Source: Dehalococcoidia bacterium
Lineage (GTDB): Bacteria > Chloroflexota > Dehalococcoidia > CAUJGQ01
Length of the DNA: 64,000 nt
Direction of reading: 5' to 3'
NCBI GenBank assembly: GCA_035310145.1
Contig: DATGEL010000061.1
Span: 1 to 64,000, forward strand
Every line of letters starts with the position of its first letter. Position 1 is the stretch's first letter. The translations under genes and the position numbers were made by a program. Positions 51,574 through 60,642 of this stretch are shown in pieces. The notes below the pieces were generated by a model. That model was not told the origin of the DNA. It worked only from the letters and a program-made list of their open reading frames with translations, and searched no databases.

Positions 51574-53550
51574 TCAGACCTCGGCGCCGCTGGCCGCCAC
51601 GGCGGAGAAGAGGCGCAGCGAGTCCACGGCGGCGGCATCGGGCAGTGGATCGAGCACGTTGCGCGTATAGGCGACGTAGCGCCGGCGCAGCTCTCCCATC
51701 TGCGTGTTCATCTCCTGCTGCAGCGCGGACACCTCCGCATGGTCCGGGTGGGCGATGGCGGCGCGCACGCGCGAGAAGAGCGAGGGCTCAAGCCGGCGGT
51801 CCTGCGCCAACTGGCGCCGCAGCGCATCGACCTCGCTCCACAGCTCGTCGACCAGATCGCTTTGCTCGTTGGCGTGGATGCGACGGCACTCGCGCACGGC
51901 GTCCATGTTGGCGGCCAGGATGCGCTCGCTCAGCTCCAGCAGCCAGCGTGTGCGCATCGCTTCGGCGTAGGAATTGATCGTGCGCTCGTCGAACACGCCG
52001 TCGGCCAGCAGCACCGAGCGGCCCTCGGCATCGGCGTCCAGCGTGCGCAGCGTCTCGAAGACCGTGGCCGGCGGCTTGCCGAAGAGACGGTCGCGCTCGG
52101 CCTGGTCGTAGTGCTCGAAGACGTCCGCCTCGCTGCGGTAGGCGCGCGCGGTCTCCAGGTAGGCGCCTGGCTCGCCCGGCTTCTTGGAGAACTCGGCCTG
52201 CAGCTCGCCGGCGGAGCGGCCCGACTTCAGCGCATACGAGATGCCGTCCAGCATCGCCTGGTACATCGCCGCGATCGCCAGGTAGCTGTTGGTGTGCGGG
52301 TTCGGCGCCCGCACCTCGAAGCGCGTCGCCAGCGGGCTCTCGCGGTCGCGCACCAGGCCGGCGAGCACGCTGCGGTTGCGCGACGGCTCTTCGACCGTGT
52401 GGCCGACGGCCGCGACCGCGCAGACCGGCGCTTCGAAGCCGGGCTTCAGCCGGTTGAAAGCGTCGGTGGAGCAGGTGACGAAGGGGCTGACCACGTCCCA
52501 GCGGCGCAGCAGGCCCATCAGCGCGCCCCAGCCGATCGGGCTCAGGTAGTCGCGCCCCGGCTCGGCGGCGGTGAACAGGTTCTTGACCGAGCCGTCGCGC
52601 AGGCGCACGGCGATGCCGATATGCGTGTGCTCGCCGCTGCCGGCCACGCCCTCGATCGGCTTGGCCAGGAACGTCACCTCCAGGCCCACCGAGCGGAAAG
52701 CGCGGGCGATCAGGCTGCGGGCCAGCAGCTCGTTGTCGGCGGCTTCGAGGGCCGTGGCGAAGCGCCAGTCGATCTCGATCTGCTCCATCACGGCGATGCC
52801 GTGCGAGCCCGCCAGCCGCGCGTCGACGCCGCCGACCTCCTTGTGGCCCATCTCCGGCCGCAGGCCACAGGCCTCAAGCAGGGTCAGCGCCCGCTCGAGC
52901 CCCGTGCGCACGGCGCCCCGGGTCGGCTTCCAGTACTGCTCCTGCAGCGCCTGCGAGACGGCGAGCTGCTCGACCTCCTCGCGCGTGCCCGGCGTGCGCA
53001 CCCAGAACTCGAGCTCCGTGGCGCTGGTAAGCAGCACGTCTGCGACCTCGCCGGGCTCGAAACCCAGCGCCCGCGCCGCCGCGGGATGCTGCGCGAACAG
53101 CGCCAGCAGCCGGCGCTCTGCCGAGGCCTCGGCCCGCGCCAGCACGGCACGGGCATCCACCCGCTTGCCGGCATGCTCCAAAGAGGCGGGGATCTTGACC
53201 GTGCCTACCGGCAGGCCCGTGGCCTCGTCGCGGTAGTCGTCGTTGTAATCCACGATCCAGCGGGCGGCGGGGTCGGCGATCAGATCGACCTTGCCGTCGT
53301 TCAGCGTGGCGATGCCGGGCAGCACCACGCTGGAGCCGTCGGTCTGCACGCCGCCCGCGAGCAAGGTCTCGGCGTCGGGCAGGAAGGTGGAAACGGGGAT
53401 GCGCTCGTCGGTCTCGTTGCCGCCCAGGTCGACGCCGACCAGCGAAACGAAACGCACGTTGGGGTGGGCGGCGACGAACTGGCGCAGACCGGCAGCGCTG
53501 CGCTGCTCGGCCGCCAGCGCGAGCGGCAAGGTGGCAGAAATGTCGGGCAT
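51574..53550 (-). CDS. Glutamine synthetase, large (type III-like) form
   Basis: The 658-residue enzyme makes glutamine from glutamate, ammonia and ATP. It has the catalytic barrel (SATELEFWVRTPG, GLRPEMGHKEVGG, GSGEHTHIGIAVR, VEEPSRNRSVLAGLVRDRESPLATRFEVRAPNPHTNSYLAIAAMYQAML) with a long N-terminal part (LVGVDLGGNETDERIPVSTFL) and a C-terminal helical extension. This is longer than GlnA of GSI type (about 450) and closest in size to GlnN-like enzymes. The ATG at 53550 follows AGGAGGATCCCTG. It lies near GOGAT, with the TA island in between. Subtype uncertain. Confidence 0.9.
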   Translation of the reverse strand: MPDISATLPLALAAEQRSAAGLRQFVAAHPNVRFVSLVGVDLGGNETDERIPVSTFLPDAETLLAGGVQTDGSSVVLPGIATLNDGKVDLIADPAARWIVDYNDDYRDEATGLPVGTVKIPASLEHAGKRVDARAVLARAEASAERRLLALFAQHPAAARALGFEPGEVADVLLTSATELEFWVRTPGTREEVEQLAVSQALQEQYWKPTRGAVRTGLERALTLLEACGLRPEMGHKEVGGVDARLAGSHGIAVMEQIEIDWRFATALEAADNELLARSLIARAFRSVGLEVTFLAKPIEGVAGSGEHTHIGIAVRLRDGSVKNLFTAAEPGRDYLSPIGWGALMGLLRRWDVVSPFVTCSTDAFNRLKPGFEAPVCAVAAVGHTVEEPSRNRSVLAGLVRDRESPLATRFEVRAPNPHTNSYLAIAAMYQAMLDGISYALKSGRSAGELQAEFSKKPGEPGAYLETARAYRSEADVFEHYDQAERDRLFGKPPATVFETLRTLDADAEGRSVLLADGVFDERTINSYAEAMRTRWLLELSERILAANMDAVRECRRIHANEQSDLVDELWSEVDALRRQLAQDRRLEPSLFSRVRAAIAHPDHAEVSALQQEMNTQMGELRRRYVAYTRNVLDPLPDAAAVDSLRLFSAVAASGAEV

Positions 53551-53694
53551 CAGGGATCCTCCTGCGGGATGAACCGCATGCCTACATACGCACCATACGA
53601 TTTCGCCGGATATGGTCCCACCGCTGAGCGCCGGTGCGAGGGCGAAGGGTAGCGGGCAAAGTGGGCGCTTCACGCCTTGTCCTTCTCAGCCGGC

Positions 53695-53723
53695 TTCACG
53701 CGCGGGCAGGCGGCGGCTATGAT
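53695..53723 (+). promoter_or_regulatory. Promoter for the aspS T-box transcript
   Basis: TTCACG (53695-53700), a 17-base spacer and TATGAT (53718-53723) form a sigma-70-type promoter upstream of the T-box leader. The start would be near 53730. Confidence 0.6.
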
Positions 53724-53754
53724 CGAGGGACAAGGGCGCGTCGCGCGCCTGCAT

Positions 53755-54031
53755 CGCCAACGCGACGACGGAGAGAAGCGGCGGAGCACAGCGCAGCCCA
53801 GAGAGCCGCCGATGCTGCAAATGCGGCCTGCGCTGCCCGCTCAAGACCCTCCCGAGCGCGGGGAAGAACGGGCGCCCTTCGCCCCCAAGCCCCGCCGGCC
53901 AGCCCCCGTTAGCAGGCATCAAGGCCGCGTCGTGCCGTCTGAGCACGGCAGCGCGCCGGAATGCGTTCCGGCCGGCGCGGCGAAGTGCGGTGGCACCACG
54001 GGCGCCCCCTCGTCCGCACGACGAGGGGGCG
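53755..54031 (+). ncRNA. T-box leader controlling aspS, aspartate specifier
   Basis: Stem I features are visible: GACGACGGAGAGAAG, the distal helix CAGCGCAG/CTGCGCTG (53789-53796 and 53828-53835) enclosing the AGAGAG bulge (53800-53805) and GCCGCCGATGCTGCAAATGCGGC-like loop. A GAC codon at 53845-53847 is a good candidate specifier (Asp). The T-box itself, GCGGTGGCACCACG, is at 53987-54000, followed by a perfect 12-base terminator stem (54003-54014 and 54020-54031) and a T-rich stretch. Uncharged tRNA(Asp) would stabilise the antiterminator and permit aspS expression. The 520-base stretch before aspS otherwise holds no gene. Confidence 0.8.
54003..54031 (+). terminator. T-box terminator hairpin
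   Basis: CGCCCCCTCGTC (54003-54014) pairs perfectly with GACGAGGGGGCG (54020-54031) around a 5-base loop; TTGCTGTTG follows. It is the OFF structure of the T-box, 40 bases before the aspS start. Confidence 0.8.
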
Positions 54032-54070
54032 TTGCTGTTGTGCGCGCCGTGCCGCGCTGGAGGTGTCGCC

Positions 54071-55372
54071 GTGGAACGTATCTTCGCATCCGAACTGCCG
54101 AACCATGCCGGCGAGCGCGTGCGCCTGCAGGGCTGGCTGCACCGCCTGCGCCGCCTGAGCGAGGTGACATTCCTCGTGCTGCGCGATGCGAGCGGACTCG
54201 CCCAGGTCGTCGTCCACGACTCGGCGCTCGATGCGCGCCTGGCCGAACTGCACGCCGAGTCGGTGCTCGCGGTCGAAGGGCTGGCGGTGGCGATGCCGCA
54301 GGCGCCGGGCGGCGTCGAGCTGCACGAGCCGAGCGTGGAGCCGATCGCGCCCGCCGCCGAACCGCCGCCATTCGACCTCTTCCGCCCCGCGATCAAGGCG
54401 CTGCTGCCCACGATCCTCGACCACGCGCCGCTGAGCCTGCGCCACCCGGCGCACCGTGCCCGCTTCCGCCTCGCCGCAGCGGCAATGGAGGGCTTCCGCC
54501 AAACCCTGCGGGCGCGGCGCTTCGTCGAGATCCAGACGCCCAAGCTGGTCGGCTCCGCGACGGAGGGCGGCGCCAACGTCTTCCGCCTCGACTACTTCGG
54601 CCGGCCGGCATATCTGGCGCAGAGCCCGCAGTTCTACAAGCAGATCATGGTGGGCGTGTTCGAGCGCGTGTTCGAGGTGGGGCCGGTGTTCCGCGCGGAG
54701 CCCCACGACACGCCGCGCCACCTGAACGAGTACGTCTCGCTCGACGCCGAGCTGGGCTTCATCGCCGACCACACGAGCGTGATGGCCGTGCTCGGCGACG
54801 TGCTCCGCGGCATGCTGGCCGCCGTCGCGGCAGAGTGCGCCGTCGAACTCAGCCTGCTGCGCGTCGAGCTGCCGAGCGTGCCCGAGACGATTCCCGCGAT
54901 CCACTTCGCCGAGGCGCAGGCGCTGCTGGCGCGCGAGAGCGGTGAAGATCCGCGTGGCGAGCCGGACCTGGCGCCGGCGCACGAGCGCTGGCTGGGCGAG
55001 TGGACGCGGCGCGAGCACGGCTCCGATTTCCTCTTCGTCGCGGGCTATCCCATGGTGAAGCGGCCGTTCTACACCCATCCGGATCCGGCGCGGCCCGCCT
55101 TCTCGAACAGCTTCGACCTGCTCTTCCGCGGGCTGGAGCTGGTAACCGGCGGCCAGCGCCTGCATCTGTATGCCGACTACCTGGCGGCGCTGGCGCGGAA
55201 CGGCCTCGATCCGGCGGACTTCGCCGGCTATCTCGAAGCGTTTAAGCACGGCATGCCGCCGCACGGCGGCTTTGCCATCGGCCTGGAGCGCTTCGTCGGC
55301 CGGCTGATCGGCGCCGCCAATATTCGCGAGGCGACGCTGTTTCCGCGCGACCTCAGCCGCCTGGCGCCGTAA
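54071..55372 (+). CDS. aspS: Aspartyl-tRNA synthetase, archaeal type (probably non-discriminating)
   Basis: The 433-residue class II enzyme has an N-terminal OB fold (RVRLQGWLHRLRRLSEVTFLVLRDASGLAQVVV), motif 2 and 3 regions (VFEVGPVFRAEPHDTPRHLNEYVSLD; GGFAIGLERFVGRLIGAANIREATLFPRD) and no GAD insertion domain, so it is of the shorter archaeal/eukaryotic type. The His in GWLH corresponds to the position where discriminating archaeal enzymes carry Trp, so it may charge both tRNA(Asp) and tRNA(Asn). GTG 54071 follows GGAGG at the right distance. Confidence 0.9.
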   Translation: MERIFASELPNHAGERVRLQGWLHRLRRLSEVTFLVLRDASGLAQVVVHDSALDARLAELHAESVLAVEGLAVAMPQAPGGVELHEPSVEPIAPAAEPPPFDLFRPAIKALLPTILDHAPLSLRHPAHRARFRLAAAAMEGFRQTLRARRFVEIQTPKLVGSATEGGANVFRLDYFGRPAYLAQSPQFYKQIMVGVFERVFEVGPVFRAEPHDTPRHLNEYVSLDAELGFIADHTSVMAVLGDVLRGMLAAVAAECAVELSLLRVELPSVPETIPAIHFAEAQALLARESGEDPRGEPDLAPAHERWLGEWTRREHGSDFLFVAGYPMVKRPFYTHPDPARPAFSNSFDLLFRGLELVTGGQRLHLYADYLAALARNGLDPADFAGYLEAFKHGMPPHGGFAIGLERFVGRLIGAANIREATLFPRDLSRLAP

Positions 55373-55451
55373 CGGTTACGTAAAGATCGTGCTGTTGCCC
55401 GCCGATACTGATTCCGGGACTCAGGGGGATGAGTATCGCCGGGAGGGCAGG

Positions 55452-57149
55452 TTGAACGCACAGTCCGTCGATCCGTCGCCCGGCGAACACCTGGCCGCGG
55501 TCTCGCTCTGGAACGCGCTGGAGGTACACCGCCAGCCACACTTCGCCGGCGTGTTGCGCGCCACGGTGGCGACGGCGCGCCGGTTGGATGCGGCCTGCTA
55601 TTTGCTGGCGCTGGTACGCGACACCACCAGCGACGAGTGGCGGCTGGCGGCGCTGCTCGACGCCTCGGCCCGGCCGTTGCCGCTCGATCAGCTTGGCGTG
55701 CCGCTCGCTTCCTTCCGCTTTACTCCGCCCGAAGCGCTCGCGCCGTATCCACTGGCGGCGACGCTGGGCCAGAGCTGGGGCGCCCGCACCTGCGCCGCGC
55801 TCGAAGTGCGCTGCGGCACCTCTGCCGCGCTGTGCATGCCGATCGACGGCTCGCGCGGCGTGCAGGGGGCGCTGATCGCGATGGTCGCCAGCGCCGAGCG
55901 GTCGGCGCTGCTGGAAGGCGTGCTGGCGCACGCGGCGGCCGCTGCCGGCCGGCACCTGGAGCGGCAGAACGCGCCGCTGGCCGAAGGCATGCTGGAACCG
56001 GCGGCCTTCAACGCCCGTGCCGGTGAAGAGGTCCATCGCGCGCGCCGCTACCGCCGGCCGCTAACGGTCGTCGTCTTCGACCTGAAGACGGCGACGGATC
56101 TGCCGCTGGCCGGTGAGATTCTCACGCACACGCTGCGCAGTTGCGACGTGCTGGGCAGGCTCGCCGGGCATCGGCCGCGCCTCGCCGCCGTCTTGCCAGA
56201 GACGAATCGCAAGGCGGCGCTCGGCTTCTTACGCCGCCTTGGCAACCGCGCCGCGACGATGGCGATCGGCACCGCGACCATGCCCGAAGAAGCTGTCACG
56301 CTCGACGATCTGCTCGAACGCGCGGAAGCGCGTGCGCAGGGCGAACGTGCGCCCGACGACGCCGATGCAAGCGGCGTGCACTGCCCCCTTTGCCTGCGCG
56401 TCTTCCCGCTCAACGCGCCCGAGGGCGCCTCAGCGGACGATCTGCATCGCGCGGCGCAGGCCGCGCAGGCACTGATCGAGGCAGACTGCCCGCAGCATCG
56501 GGAGTACGCCGGCCTGGCCGCTGTAGAGACGAAGACGCGGGGCGCAGTGTCGCTGGACGTGCTGCCGCCGGCCTCCGGACGTTCGCGACGGCGCGGCGGG
56601 CGGGGCCGTCTGTTCGCGGGCGCGGCGGTGATCGCCGCCCTCGCGTTTGCCGGCGTCCTTGCCTTCAGCCGTGGTTACGAGAGCCGGCGCGTGAACGGCA
56701 GCGACCGGGGCAGCAGTGCCGTCGGCACCGCCTTGCCGCCGACGCCCACGGCGGAAGCATCGGCGGGCGTACCCGGCGTCGCGGCGATCGTGCGTTCCAC
56801 GCCGAACGCAGGAGCGGCGGCCTCGCCCGCGGCCACGGCGTCGCCGGCGGTCGGCGCCAGCCCGTCGCCGAGCCCCACGCCATCGCCCAGCCCAACGCCG
56901 AGTCCGTCGCCGTCACCGACCCCGCAGCCGACCGCCTCGCCCACGCCCGAGCCGACGCCGGCGCCGACCCCGCCGCCGCAGACCGCCGCGCCGATCGACA
57001 ACGGCTGCCCGATCGACTTCCCCGTGAAGGTTACGATGCAGAACCGCGCATACGACGTCACCAGCAGCCGCTACACCGCGATGGTGCCCGTCACCTGCTA
57101 CGTGAACGTCGCCGCGGCCAACGCCGCCGGCTATCAAACCGGCCGCTGA
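55452..57149 (+). CDS. Membrane protein with GAF-like and degenerate GGDEF domains
   Basis: The 565-residue protein has an N-terminal GAF-like region (to about 180), a GGDEF-like domain (ARRYRRPLTVVVFDL, then RSCDVLGRLAGHRPRLAAVLPET, where the GGDEF loop is replaced, then MAIGTATMPEEAVTLDDLLERAEARA), a CPLC motif, one transmembrane helix (LFAGAAVIAALAFAGVLAFS), a long Pro/Ser/Thr stretch of PSPSPTP repeats, and a C-terminal domain ending TCYVNVAAANAAGYQTGR. It cannot make cyclic di-GMP if the loop is essential. TTG 55452 follows GGGAGGG; GTG 55389 is an alternative. Role unknown; regulatory or sensory is plausible. Confidence 0.72.
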   Translation: MNAQSVDPSPGEHLAAVSLWNALEVHRQPHFAGVLRATVATARRLDAACYLLALVRDTTSDEWRLAALLDASARPLPLDQLGVPLASFRFTPPEALAPYPLAATLGQSWGARTCAALEVRCGTSAALCMPIDGSRGVQGALIAMVASAERSALLEGVLAHAAAAAGRHLERQNAPLAEGMLEPAAFNARAGEEVHRARRYRRPLTVVVFDLKTATDLPLAGEILTHTLRSCDVLGRLAGHRPRLAAVLPETNRKAALGFLRRLGNRAATMAIGTATMPEEAVTLDDLLERAEARAQGERAPDDADASGVHCPLCLRVFPLNAPEGASADDLHRAAQAAQALIEADCPQHREYAGLAAVETKTRGAVSLDVLPPASGRSRRRGGRGRLFAGAAVIAALAFAGVLAFSRGYESRRVNGSDRGSSAVGTALPPTPTAEASAGVPGVAAIVRSTPNAGAAASPAATASPAVGASPSPSPTPSPSPTPSPSPSPTPQPTASPTPEPTPAPTPPPQTAAPIDNGCPIDFPVKVTMQNRAYDVTSSRYTAMVPVTCYVNVAAANAAGYQTGR

Positions 57150-57210
57150 GCGGCGGCCGGAGCTCTCCGTGCGCGCAGGGCCGCGGGCCTGCCGCCCCGT
57201 CGCGTTCGGA

Positions 57211-57369
57211 CTAAATCACGCCCAAAAACAGAAGAACGAGCAGAACCAGGCACCAAAAGACGATGCTGATGAGCAGGCCGATCACGAGACCGCGGATGGC
57301 GCGCGGGCGAGTATCGACAAGGTAGTCTGGCGATTCATGGCCGGCGGGAGCAGCCGGCGTGGTGGACAC
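57211..57369 (-). CDS. Small single-pass membrane protein
   Basis: The 52-residue frame ends in one hydrophobic helix (GLVIGLLISIVFWCLVLLVLLFLGVI) after a Pro/Ala-rich hydrophilic start (GHESPDYLVDTRPRAIR). GTG 57369 is chosen; a longer form to 57399 is possible. It is convergent with the preceding membrane protein. No family is recognised; a real gene is plausible but unproven. Confidence 0.45.
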   Translation of the reverse strand: MSTTPAAPAGHESPDYLVDTRPRAIRGLVIGLLISIVFWCLVLLVLLFLGVI

Positions 57370-57508
57370 TCGCTCGCCGGCCCGTCTTGCCTCGCACACG
57401 CACCGAGTATGTCACTCGAACCTGTGCCGCAACAAGCCCATACCGCCGCGGCTCGGACGCCGGGGATGGTCGAATGGCGATGCGGGTCGGCGCCGTCGGA
57501 TGGGCCGC

Positions 57509-59572
57509 TCAGGCGCTGCGAGCCACGGCAACGGCGGTCGGCGTGAGTGCCGGCTTGACGAGTTCCACCGGCGCGAGCTCGGGAAGCGTGAACGTGAATG
57601 CGGCGCCCTGACCGCTTCCGGGCTCCAACCAGATCTGCCCGCCCATCGTGTGCACCAGCCGCCTCACGATGAAGAGACCGAGGCCATGGCCGGCCGGGCG
57701 CTCGTCCGCGGCTCCACCCCGGTAGAAGCGATCGAACACGCGCGGCGCCACCTCGGCGGCGATCCCCGGACCGCTGTCGCGGACGGTGATGCGCACCTCG
57801 CCGTCGAACCGGCAGGCAGAGACGGAGATGCTGTCGTCTGGTGACGTGTGCTTAATCGCATTCGTCAGCAGGTTGCGCAGCACGGTCCGCAGCTTTGCGC
57901 CGTCGGCGAAGACGGTCAGGGCCGGATCGAGGCAGATGTGGATGCGCGAGCTGTCGGCAGCCGACAACGCCAGCTCGTCGATCAGCGCCGTACACCCCTG
58001 GCGCAGGTTTACCCGGTCACGTCGGCAGGTTTCGGGACGCGCCGAAGCCTGGTACGCGTCGAGCACATCGGCGGCAATCTTGTCGGTGCGCTCGACGAGA
58101 CGCGCGACGTTGCCCATCAGATAGAGGCGTTCGTCGGTGGTGACGTCGTCTTCGATCGCGAGCTGGCTCGCCACGCGAAGCGCGGTCAGGGGCGAGCGGA
58201 GGTCGTGGGCCATCATCGCGGTAAGATCGAGCCCGCTCAGGTCGTCTTCCGGCGTGCCGCCCTTCGCGTGCCCCTCGGGCGCGAGGCTAACGGCAACGAT
58301 GCCCGACTGACCCGGGGCTGCCACCGCCCAGACGCTGGCGGTGGACGTGGACTCGGCCAGAACAACGTCGACGAGGATGGTGTCCAGGGCGGTCACGATC
58401 GGACCTTCGCCGCGCAGCGCCCTATGCAGCACACAGTCGCATTCCTGCGGACCAGCGCAGAGCCTGAGGCCGATGAGGCTGGCGGCGACTCGTCCCAGCG
58501 CCCGCTCCGCGGCGGCGTTGACCACGATCACACGGGCGTAGCGATTCAGCAGCAGCAGCGGCGACGGGAGGTCGCGCAGCAGGCGACCGAACGGCAGCCC
58601 GATCTGGCTGACGAGATCCGTTGCCAGGGCGGCGCAGATCTCGGGGCGGCGGCGGGCCAGGCCCACACGCAGGGTCGCAAGATCGCGTTCAAAGGCGCTG
58701 GCTGAAGCGGTGGCGTTCGCCTTCACGACCACCAGACCGCGCGCCGGCTCCGTGGCGATCAGCGGGCCGGCCGCAATCATCGCGTCCGCGTTCAGGCCGG
58801 CGCCGACGTCTTGCCCAAACGCCTCGCGCTCAATTCCCAGGCCAGGCTGCCGCCACGAACCGTGCTTCAGAACCTCGGCAAGGAGCGGGCAGCGATCCAG
58901 CACGAGCCGCACATGTTCGGGCGGGGCCGCGACCCAGCCCTGCTCGGCCGATGCCGCGGCACGCAGGACCAGGGCGCGCTGGTCGTCGCTCAGGGTAAAG
59001 ACGCGGACGCAGGCAAAGCTGCCGGTGGCCGCGATCTGGGCCGCAAGGGGATAGAGGACAGCGTCTGGGTCGGCGCCTTCGGCGCTGTATGAACTCTCGA
59101 CGCCGCCTGGCGCGGTGGTCCGCCGGCGATGGAAGCGACGGGCGCGCCAGCCCTTCGCGGATGCCGGCATTCGACCGGCGATGCCTGCCGCTGCACCTGC
59201 GAGGACCGCAAGCAGCGTCAACGCCGGTGTCCAGGCAAGCAGGACGACGCAGGCGATGGCGACCACGGCAGCGAGGGTAAGCTCTGCGAGCACGAGCAAC
59301 ACGACCTCGGTTGGCCTGGGCCTCCGTGCCTTCGCGCGCGCAAGCACGCCGAAGACCGCAACGCCGGTGGCCAGGGCGATGATGCCGAGGCCAGCTACAT
59401 CAAGTATCGATGGCCAACGCTGATGGGCGAGGTACAACGCGGCGATGGCGAGGACGGCAGCGATTGCGTCACCTGCGAGCAGCCGCACCGGACCCCACGC
59501 TCGGGCGAAACCGTGTTCGGCGGCGGCACGGCCTTCGGCCGAACCACCGCGGGCTGCTGGCTGCTGCAACAT
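57509..59572 (-). CDS. Membrane sensor histidine kinase
   Basis: The 687-residue protein has four hydrophobic helices at residues 28-145, a GAF-like region, a PAS-like region with CAGPQECDCVLHRAL, and the kinase core: HisKA with MMAHDLRSPLTALRVA (phospho-His), HATPase_c with FADGAKLRTVLRNLLTNAIKHTS, VRDSGPGIAAE and HGLGLFIVRRLVHTMGG. No response regulator is adjacent in the same direction. The two LuxR regulators downstream on the plus strand, facing away, are candidate partners by location. Cysteines in the PAS-like part may bind metal or sense redox. Confidence 0.93.
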   Translation of the reverse strand: MLQQPAARGGSAEGRAAAEHGFARAWGPVRLLAGDAIAAVLAIAALYLAHQRWPSILDVAGLGIIALATGVAVFGVLARAKARRPRPTEVVLLVLAELTLAAVVAIACVVLLAWTPALTLLAVLAGAAAGIAGRMPASAKGWRARRFHRRRTTAPGGVESSYSAEGADPDAVLYPLAAQIAATGSFACVRVFTLSDDQRALVLRAAASAEQGWVAAPPEHVRLVLDRCPLLAEVLKHGSWRQPGLGIEREAFGQDVGAGLNADAMIAAGPLIATEPARGLVVVKANATASASAFERDLATLRVGLARRRPEICAALATDLVSQIGLPFGRLLRDLPSPLLLLNRYARVIVVNAAAERALGRVAASLIGLRLCAGPQECDCVLHRALRGEGPIVTALDTILVDVVLAESTSTASVWAVAAPGQSGIVAVSLAPEGHAKGGTPEDDLSGLDLTAMMAHDLRSPLTALRVASQLAIEDDVTTDERLYLMGNVARLVERTDKIAADVLDAYQASARPETCRRDRVNLRQGCTALIDELALSAADSSRIHICLDPALTVFADGAKLRTVLRNLLTNAIKHTSPDDSISVSACRFDGEVRITVRDSGPGIAAEVAPRVFDRFYRGGAADERPAGHGLGLFIVRRLVHTMGGQIWLEPGSGQGAAFTFTLPELAPVELVKPALTPTAVAVARSA

Positions 59573-59919
59573 CCGCCCTCTACTCCAGGCCGCCCGACCA
59601 CAGTGATCGTGCAGCGTGTCGCGCGATCCTACGGATCTGAAGCCAGCCGTCTCAACCTTTTCGTGCGATCTGACCGGGCATCGGGTGTAGAAATGGTGAA
59701 GGACCCGAGTTATCGTAACCCGGTGACGATCCGAGATTCACCACGGCGCGTCGTCCTTTTCGTGCACGAATGGGTATCGGGTGCGAGACAACGGCTAGCG
59801 AGTTGGACTATGATTGGCGCCGCTGGGATGTTCCGTTCGCCGGCAGACGCTCCCTGCGGAGCCAGGGGTACGGCGAGCGCCGCCCTGGCGATGCGACACT
59901 CCCCGAGCTGAGGAAGCCC
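59573..59919. other. Divergent intergenic region
   Basis: Between the histidine kinase and the LuxR regulator. It holds an imperfect inverted repeat CCGAGTTA-tcg-TAACCCGG near 59706-59724. An in-frame extension of the regulator to ATG 59770 lacks a ribosome site. No other gene is seen. Confidence 0.4.
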
Positions 59920-60642
59920 TTGCCTGCACGGGAAGCGATCAGTGTCCTCATCGCCGATCCGAGCGCTATTCGGCGGCTGGCGATCGGCGACGTGCTGCGC
60001 CGGCACAAAGGGATCGTCCTCATCGGTGAAGCCGATGGTGAAGCGTCCGCATGCGCGATGTCCGCCGACCACCAGCCCGCCGTCTGCCTGGCCCACGCGG
60101 TGCTGCTGAGCACAAGCCCGGCCTGGCTCGATCGGCTACACTCGGCCGCGCCGTATACCACGGTGCTGGTGTATGGCGCGAACCCTGCGGCGGATACCGC
60201 CAGTGAGCTGCTTCGCGCCGGAGTTCGTGGCCTCATCGCGCCAGATACCACCGCGGCACAGTTCGTCCAGCTCCTGAGCGTCGTCGGCTCGCGCCAGGTC
60301 GAGAGACGCGGTCCCGGCAGCAACCTTGCTCTCCCAGTTCTGCTCACATCCGACGAAGGCGTTGCCCCGCCACGGGCTGCCGCCCCGGCTCGCTTGACAG
60401 GACATCAACTCGAGGTGCTCGACCTTGTGGCCGCCGGCCATTCGAATCGCGAGATCGCCTGGCGACTCGGCCGCTCCGAACACACCGTTCGGGCGCACCT
60501 GCGGACGGCCTACAGGCGCATCGGCGCACGGAACCGCGCCCAGGCGGTGAGCTGGCTGATCGGCGCCGGGCTGTATCAGGAGGAGCGTCCACCCGGCGGG
60601 ATCGCGGATACCGACGTCGTGGAACTCCGGGAGGGGGGCTGA
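59920..60642 (+). CDS. LuxR-type regulator with degenerate receiver (first)
   Basis: The 240-residue protein begins at TTG 59920 after CTGAGGAAG. The N-terminal part has receiver-like folds (ISVLIADPSAIRRLAIGDVLRRHKGIVLIGEA) but the phospho-acceptor site is replaced: the expected PDxxLLD is PAVCLAHAVLL, and the conserved Lys is absent. The C-terminal LuxR domain is intact (LTGHQLEVLDLVAAGHSNREIAWRLGRSEHTVRAHLRTAYRRIGARNRAQAV). It should bind DNA without phosphorylation. It overlaps the next regulator by one base. Confidence 0.85.
   Translation: MPAREAISVLIADPSAIRRLAIGDVLRRHKGIVLIGEADGEASACAMSADHQPAVCLAHAVLLSTSPAWLDRLHSAAPYTTVLVYGANPAADTASELLRAGVRGLIAPDTTAAQFVQLLSVVGSRQVERRGPGSNLALPVLLTSDEGVAPPRAAAPARLTGHQLEVLDLVAAGHSNREIAWRLGRSEHTVRAHLRTAYRRIGARNRAQAVSWLIGAGLYQEERPPGGIADTDVVELREGG

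Noticed and set aside
51562-53652. 696-residue plus-strand frame
   Set aside because: Complement of the glutamine synthetase gene, with no recognisable domain.
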